In this document: positions 13,333-15,812 of the stretch, in pieces | Layout of the letters: each line of letters opens with the position of its first letter | Position numbering within the stretch: the stretch's first letter is position 1 | From: UBA7672 sp964529555 | GTDB taxonomy: Bacteria; Pseudomonadota; Alphaproteobacteria; Caulobacterales; Hyphomonadaceae | DNA: 15,812 nt | Direction of reading: 5' to 3' | Assembly: GCA_964529555.1 (NCBI GenBank) | Contig: CAZGWV010000072.1 | Coordinates: forward strand, 1 to 15,812 | The notes under the pieces: model-generated | Seen by the model: the letters and a program-made list of their open reading frames with translations, nothing else | The model's database searches: none | Told to the model about the DNA's origin: nothing | Made by a program: the position numbers and the translations under genes

Positions 13333-13340
13333 TCGGATCC

Positions 13341-14018
13341 TTACTTCTTCTTCGGCGCGGCGGCCGGAGCGGCAGCCTTGGCGCCAGCGGCGGCGGGAGC
13401 AGCGGCAGCGGCGTCGGCAGCCGGCTTCTCTTCGGCCACGTCGTCCTTGGCCTTGCGGCCGGCGATGGTGATGATCGTGAAGTCGCGGCCTTCGATGGTC
13501 GGGCGCACGCCTTCCGGCAGCTGGATCGCGGAGATTTTCAGCGTGTCGCCGATTTCCATCGTGGAGACGTCAGCTTCGATGTGCTCGGGGATCGCGTCCG
13601 CCGGGGCGTACAGCCAGATTTCGTGGCGGACGATGTTCATGGCGCCGCCGCGCTTCACGCCGGGCGAGACGCCCTGGCCGGTGACCTGGACCGGAACGGC
13701 GACGCGGATGACCTGGCCGGGCTCGACGCGATAGAGGTCGAGGTGGGTCGGCTCGTCGGTGACAGGGTGGAACTGGATGTCCTGGGCGAACACCAGTTGG
13801 CGCTCGCCTTTGTGTTCGAGCGTGACTGTGTGCGACAGGAACTTGCCGGACTTCAGCGCGGCGTTGACGGTCTTCTTGTCGACCGAGATGGCGACAGGGG
13901 CCTTCTCGCCGCCGTACAGCACAGCGGGAACCCGGCCTGCATTGCGGACTTCACGCGCGCCGCCGCGGCCCGTGCGCTCGCGCACGTCGACATTGAGGAC
14001 GATATTGGATTTGGTCAT
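13341..14018 (-). CDS. rplY: Large ribosomal subunit protein bL25 (Ctc type)
   Basis: 5S rRNA-binding protein of the 50S subunit, in the long general-stress (Ctc/TL5) form with 225 residues. The N-terminal L25 domain reads VRERTGRGGAREVRNAGRVP (12-31) and VLYGG, the typical 5S-contacting surface; the following beta domain holds FHPVTDEPTHLDLYRV and PEGVRPTIEGRDFTI. A C-terminal tail of about 40 residues is almost only Ala, Pro, Lys and Gly and ends in Lys-Lys-Lys, a common alphaproteobacterial feature. The frame stays open upstream to 14678, but that part has no family similarity; ATG 14018 has a good ggagag ribosome binding site and starts the conserved domain, so I use it. First gene of the rplY-pth-ychF cluster, with a likely promoter at 14119-14147. 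Confidence 0.95.
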   Translation of the reverse strand: MTKSNIVLNVDVRERTGRGGAREVRNAGRVPAVLYGGEKAPVAISVDKKTVNAALKSGKFLSHTVTLEHKGERQLVFAQDIQFHPVTDEPTHLDLYRVEPGQVIRVAVPVQVTGQGVSPGVKRGGAMNIVRHEIWLYAPADAIPEHIEADVSTMEIGDTLKISAIQLPEGVRPTIEGRDFTIITIAGRKAKDDVAEEKPAADAAAAAPAAAGAKAAAPAAAPKKK

Positions 14019-14118
14019 CTGACTCTCCGTTTCGCCCTGATGACGCCCGATCCCGCTTCGGGGGGGCTCACCCTGGCTACACAGGCAGCGACAATCGCCG
14101 CCTTTTTGGGGAAGCGGG

Positions 14119-14147
14119 CCTATACACAAGGGAAACAAGCCCGGCAA
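14119..14147 (-). promoter_or_regulatory. Putative sigma70-type promoter of rplY
   Basis: On the minus strand TTGCCG (14147-14142) is followed after exactly 17 bp by TATAGG (14124-14119). Each box matches consensus at four positions. The start of transcription would be near 14111, giving a leader of about 90 nt before ATG 14018, long enough for regulatory structure; a small hairpin cccg-ctt-cggg lies in it near 14050. Predicted by eye. Confidence 0.45.
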
Positions 14148-14259
14148 GCCCGCCTCCGGGCCGGATATTCGCGTCTGACGGGATGGTAATCGGCAGAAGC
14201 GGGCGGGATCGGCTATGGTCGGGTGACCGGATATTAGGTCCGGCGGATTGGGACGGCCG

Positions 14260-15126
14260 ATGACGCAGGATGCGCCAGCAACGGACGTGGTTAAGGGCGG
14301 GGCAAAACCCGCGCTCGCGCCGGCGCGATTCCCGTTCCTGCCGTGGGGCCTGGCGCCGCTGGTCGGGCTTGGGCTGGTGCTGGTCGCCGCCCTGTTTCCC
14401 TTTGCATTCGGCGAGATCGAGGGGGCGACCGCCGCCGCCACGCGCAAGGCGCTGGACGATGGCGGGTACGCCTGGGCGCGGGCTTCCGTGTCCGGCCAGT
14501 GGGTCACGGTGGAGGGCAAGCCGCCCAGCCGCGAAGCCGCCGACGAGGCGATCGCCGCGATCAGCCGCGCCCGCGCGCCGGCCCTGTTTGGCGAGGCCGA
14601 GCCCGCCACCTGGGTCATCGACCGTTTCACGTTCACGGAGGAGCCGCTCCTTCCGCTCGATCCCACCCAGCCGGGCATGGAGCGCGACGATCCGGCAGGG
14701 CGCGACCCGGCCGCCTCGCCCGCCGCTCCGGTTCCGCCGCCGACCGTGGCCGATGTGCGGTGCGATCAGTCGATGGCGGACCTGCTGGGCGGGGCCACAA
14801 TCGAGTTTGCGACCAACAGCGCGGTGATCCGCGCGGCCAGCGGCTCGTTGCTCGACGGTATCGCCCGCGCGGCGGACGCCTGCCCCGGCCGGCTGCGCAT
14901 CGAAGGGCACACCGACAATGTGGGCCGCGACCGCGCCAACATCACGCTCAGCCTGCGCCGCGCGGAGGCGGTGCGGACGGCGCTCATCCGTCGCGGAGTG
15001 GAGGCTGGACGCCTCACCGCCGAGGGGCGCGGCGCGGCGAGCCCCGTCGCCAGCAACGACACTGAAGCGGGCCGCGCCCGCAATCGCCGCATCGAGATAC
15101 GCGCCATCGGCGCTTCACCCGGTTAA
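14260..15126 (+). CDS. OmpA-family peptidoglycan-binding protein with inner-membrane anchor
   Basis: Envelope protein of 288 residues. One hydrophobic helix (about 28-50) should anchor it in the inner membrane. Residues about 57-105 look like a BON-type or related alpha/beta domain (ATRKALDDGGYAWARASVSG, then WVTVEGKPPS). An Asp/Pro-rich linker (about 128-165) leads to the C-terminal OmpA domain: IEFATNSAVI (181-190), GHTDNVG (216-222), LSLRRAEAVR (230-239) and NRRIEIRA (275-282), with Asp219 and the Arg of NRR as expected diaminopimelate contacts. Cys168 and Cys208 may form a disulfide. ATG 14260 is preferred to the in-frame TTG 14248. The next gene starts 15 bp downstream, so the two are likely one unit. 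It probably ties the inner membrane to the wall. Confidence 0.88.
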   Translation: MTQDAPATDVVKGGAKPALAPARFPFLPWGLAPLVGLGLVLVAALFPFAFGEIEGATAAATRKALDDGGYAWARASVSGQWVTVEGKPPSREAADEAIAAISRARAPALFGEAEPATWVIDRFTFTEEPLLPLDPTQPGMERDDPAGRDPAASPAAPVPPPTVADVRCDQSMADLLGGATIEFATNSAVIRAASGSLLDGIARAADACPGRLRIEGHTDNVGRDRANITLSLRRAEAVRTALIRRGVEAGRLTAEGRGAASPVASNDTEAGRARNRRIEIRAIGASPG

Positions 15127-15141
15127 TCGTCAGGACGCGCC

Positions 15142-15812
15142 ATGTGGTTTCTTCTTCTCCAGATCGCGGCACTCATTCTGCTGGCCGCCGGCTTCGGCGC
15201 CTGGCTGATGTGGTGGTGGCTCAATCGCCGCTTCGAGACCATCGCGCGCAGCCGCGAGATGCTGGTCACGCAGGTGAGCCGCATCGACGGACTGGTCACG
15301 CGCGAGGATCTGGAGAAGGAAGCGGCGTTGCTGGCCGCCGCCCTGTCGGCCCAGAAGCCGGTCGATCTCCAGCCGATGGAGGAGCGGCTGCAGCGCCTCC
15401 AGTCCAGCCTTGGCGATGTGGAGCGCAAGGTTGCAGGTTTCACGCTGGAGCCGGTGATCGCGAAAGTGTCGGACGTGGGCGTTGCGGTGGCGGGTATCCG
15501 CCCGACGGATACGTCTCCGGTCGAGGAGCGCATCGCGAAGCTGGAAGCGGCGGTGCGCGACATTCGCATGCCGGACGTCGATCTGGGGCCGGTTCACAGC
15601 GGCATCGCTTCGCTCGGCCTCTCGGTCAATGCGCTGGAGCCGGCCACGCGCGGGATCGCGCCGCTGGCCGAGCGTCTTGCCGCGATGGAAGCGCGCATCG
15701 GCGACCTCGGCGGCAAGATCGAAGGCGCGCGGCGCAACGACATGGATGTGATCGCGGGCCGCTTTGCGAGCGTGACGCAGGCGATCGCCAACCTGCGCAT
15801 GCCCGATGTCGC
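15142..15812 (+). CDS. Membrane-anchored coiled-coil protein, partial (3' end outside window)
   Basis: The frame is open from ATG 15142 to the window end: 223 complete codons, no stop. The N-terminus is one hydrophobic helix, MWFLLLQIAALILLAAGFGAW then LMWWWLNRR (1-30); the basic residues after it suggest that the rest is cytoplasmic. The remainder is rich in Leu, Glu, Arg, Ala and Val in a coiled-coil pattern with a loose repeat: VDLQPMEERLQRLQSSLG, FTLEPVIAKVSDVGVAV, VDLGPVHSGIASLGLSV. A RMPDV motif also occurs twice (about 143-147 and 218-222). I do not recognise the family from this part. In related bacteria similar membrane plus coiled-coil proteins can end in a helix-hairpin-helix domain, which cannot be checked here. 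It lies 15 bp after the OmpA-like gene, so the two are probably cotranscribed. Confidence 0.75.
   Translation, partial: MWFLLLQIAALILLAAGFGAWLMWWWLNRRFETIARSREMLVTQVSRIDGLVTREDLEKEAALLAAALSAQKPVDLQPMEERLQRLQSSLGDVERKVAGFTLEPVIAKVSDVGVAVAGIRPTDTSPVEERIAKLEAAVRDIRMPDVDLGPVHSGIASLGLSVNALEPATRGIAPLAERLAAMEARIGDLGGKIEGARRNDMDVIAGRFASVTQAIANLRMPDV

Noticed and set aside
13284..14189. 301-residue plus-strand frame antisense to rplY
   Set aside because: Antisense shadow of the bL25 gene, rich in Gly, Asp and Arg with no domain.
14019..14678. Extension of the rplY frame upstream, giving a 445-residue protein
   Set aside because: The extra part has no family similarity, runs antisense to the OmpA-like gene and its promoter region, and ATG 14018 with a good ribosome binding site begins the conserved L25 domain.

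Overview
The window is GC-rich, densely coded chromosomal DNA from a Gram-negative bacterium, most likely an alphaproteobacterium. Reasons: the bL25 - peptidyl-tRNA hydrolase - YchF gene order, a bL25 with a long Ala/Lys tail, an inner-membrane OmpA-like protein, and several short palindromic intergenic repeat families of the kind seen in alphaproteobacteria. The family cannot be fixed without a search; something near Hyphomonadaceae/Caulobacterales is a guess. I see no phage, insertion sequence, CRISPR array or tRNA/rRNA gene.

Layout. 1-343: no recognisable gene, one patch of 7-bp tandem repeats. 344-623: wreck of the methylthioadenosine phosphorylase gene mtnP, with about 200 internal codons deleted. 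676-1977 (+): a LysE/RhtB exporter and a glutathione S-transferase, probably one transcript. 1978-2296: two adjacent palindromic repeat elements. 2297-5128 (-): a two-domain M16 zinc-peptidase lipoprotein. 5345-6582 (+): adenine phosphoribosyltransferase and a ClpP-type serine protease. 6640-7428 (+): an unidentified membrane-anchored, Pro-rich protein with a TonB/TolA-like transmembrane motif. 7429-7662: a nested inverted repeat. 7663-8547 (+): the 23S rRNA methyltransferase RlmJ, apparently starting at CTG. 8550-11143 (-): Bcr/CflA-type MFS exporter, a second GST and a second LysE exporter, read in that order. 11144-11526: a lac-operator-like palindrome, an unidentified open frame and another copy of a palindromic repeat. 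11527-14018 (-): rplY-pth-ychF translation cluster. 14260-end (+): an OmpA-family protein and a membrane-anchored coiled-coil protein that runs off the window.

How the genes fit together. rplY, pth, ychF and rlmJ serve ribosome structure, peptidyl-tRNA recycling, translation-associated NTP hydrolysis and rRNA modification. The exporter and GST pairs look like small-molecule efflux/detoxification. apt salvages adenine, one product of the MtnP reaction, and the mtnP wreck lies 5 kb away, so adenine supply from methylthioadenosine has probably been rerouted or lost. The last two genes look like a cell-envelope pair.

No clearly new multi-gene system is evident. The most notable items are the mtnP deletion remnant, the CTG start of rlmJ, the TonB-like protein lacking a recognisable TonB C-terminus, the lac-operator-like palindrome in front of the MFS gene, the duplicated exporter-GST pairing, and three unrelated palindromic repeat families.
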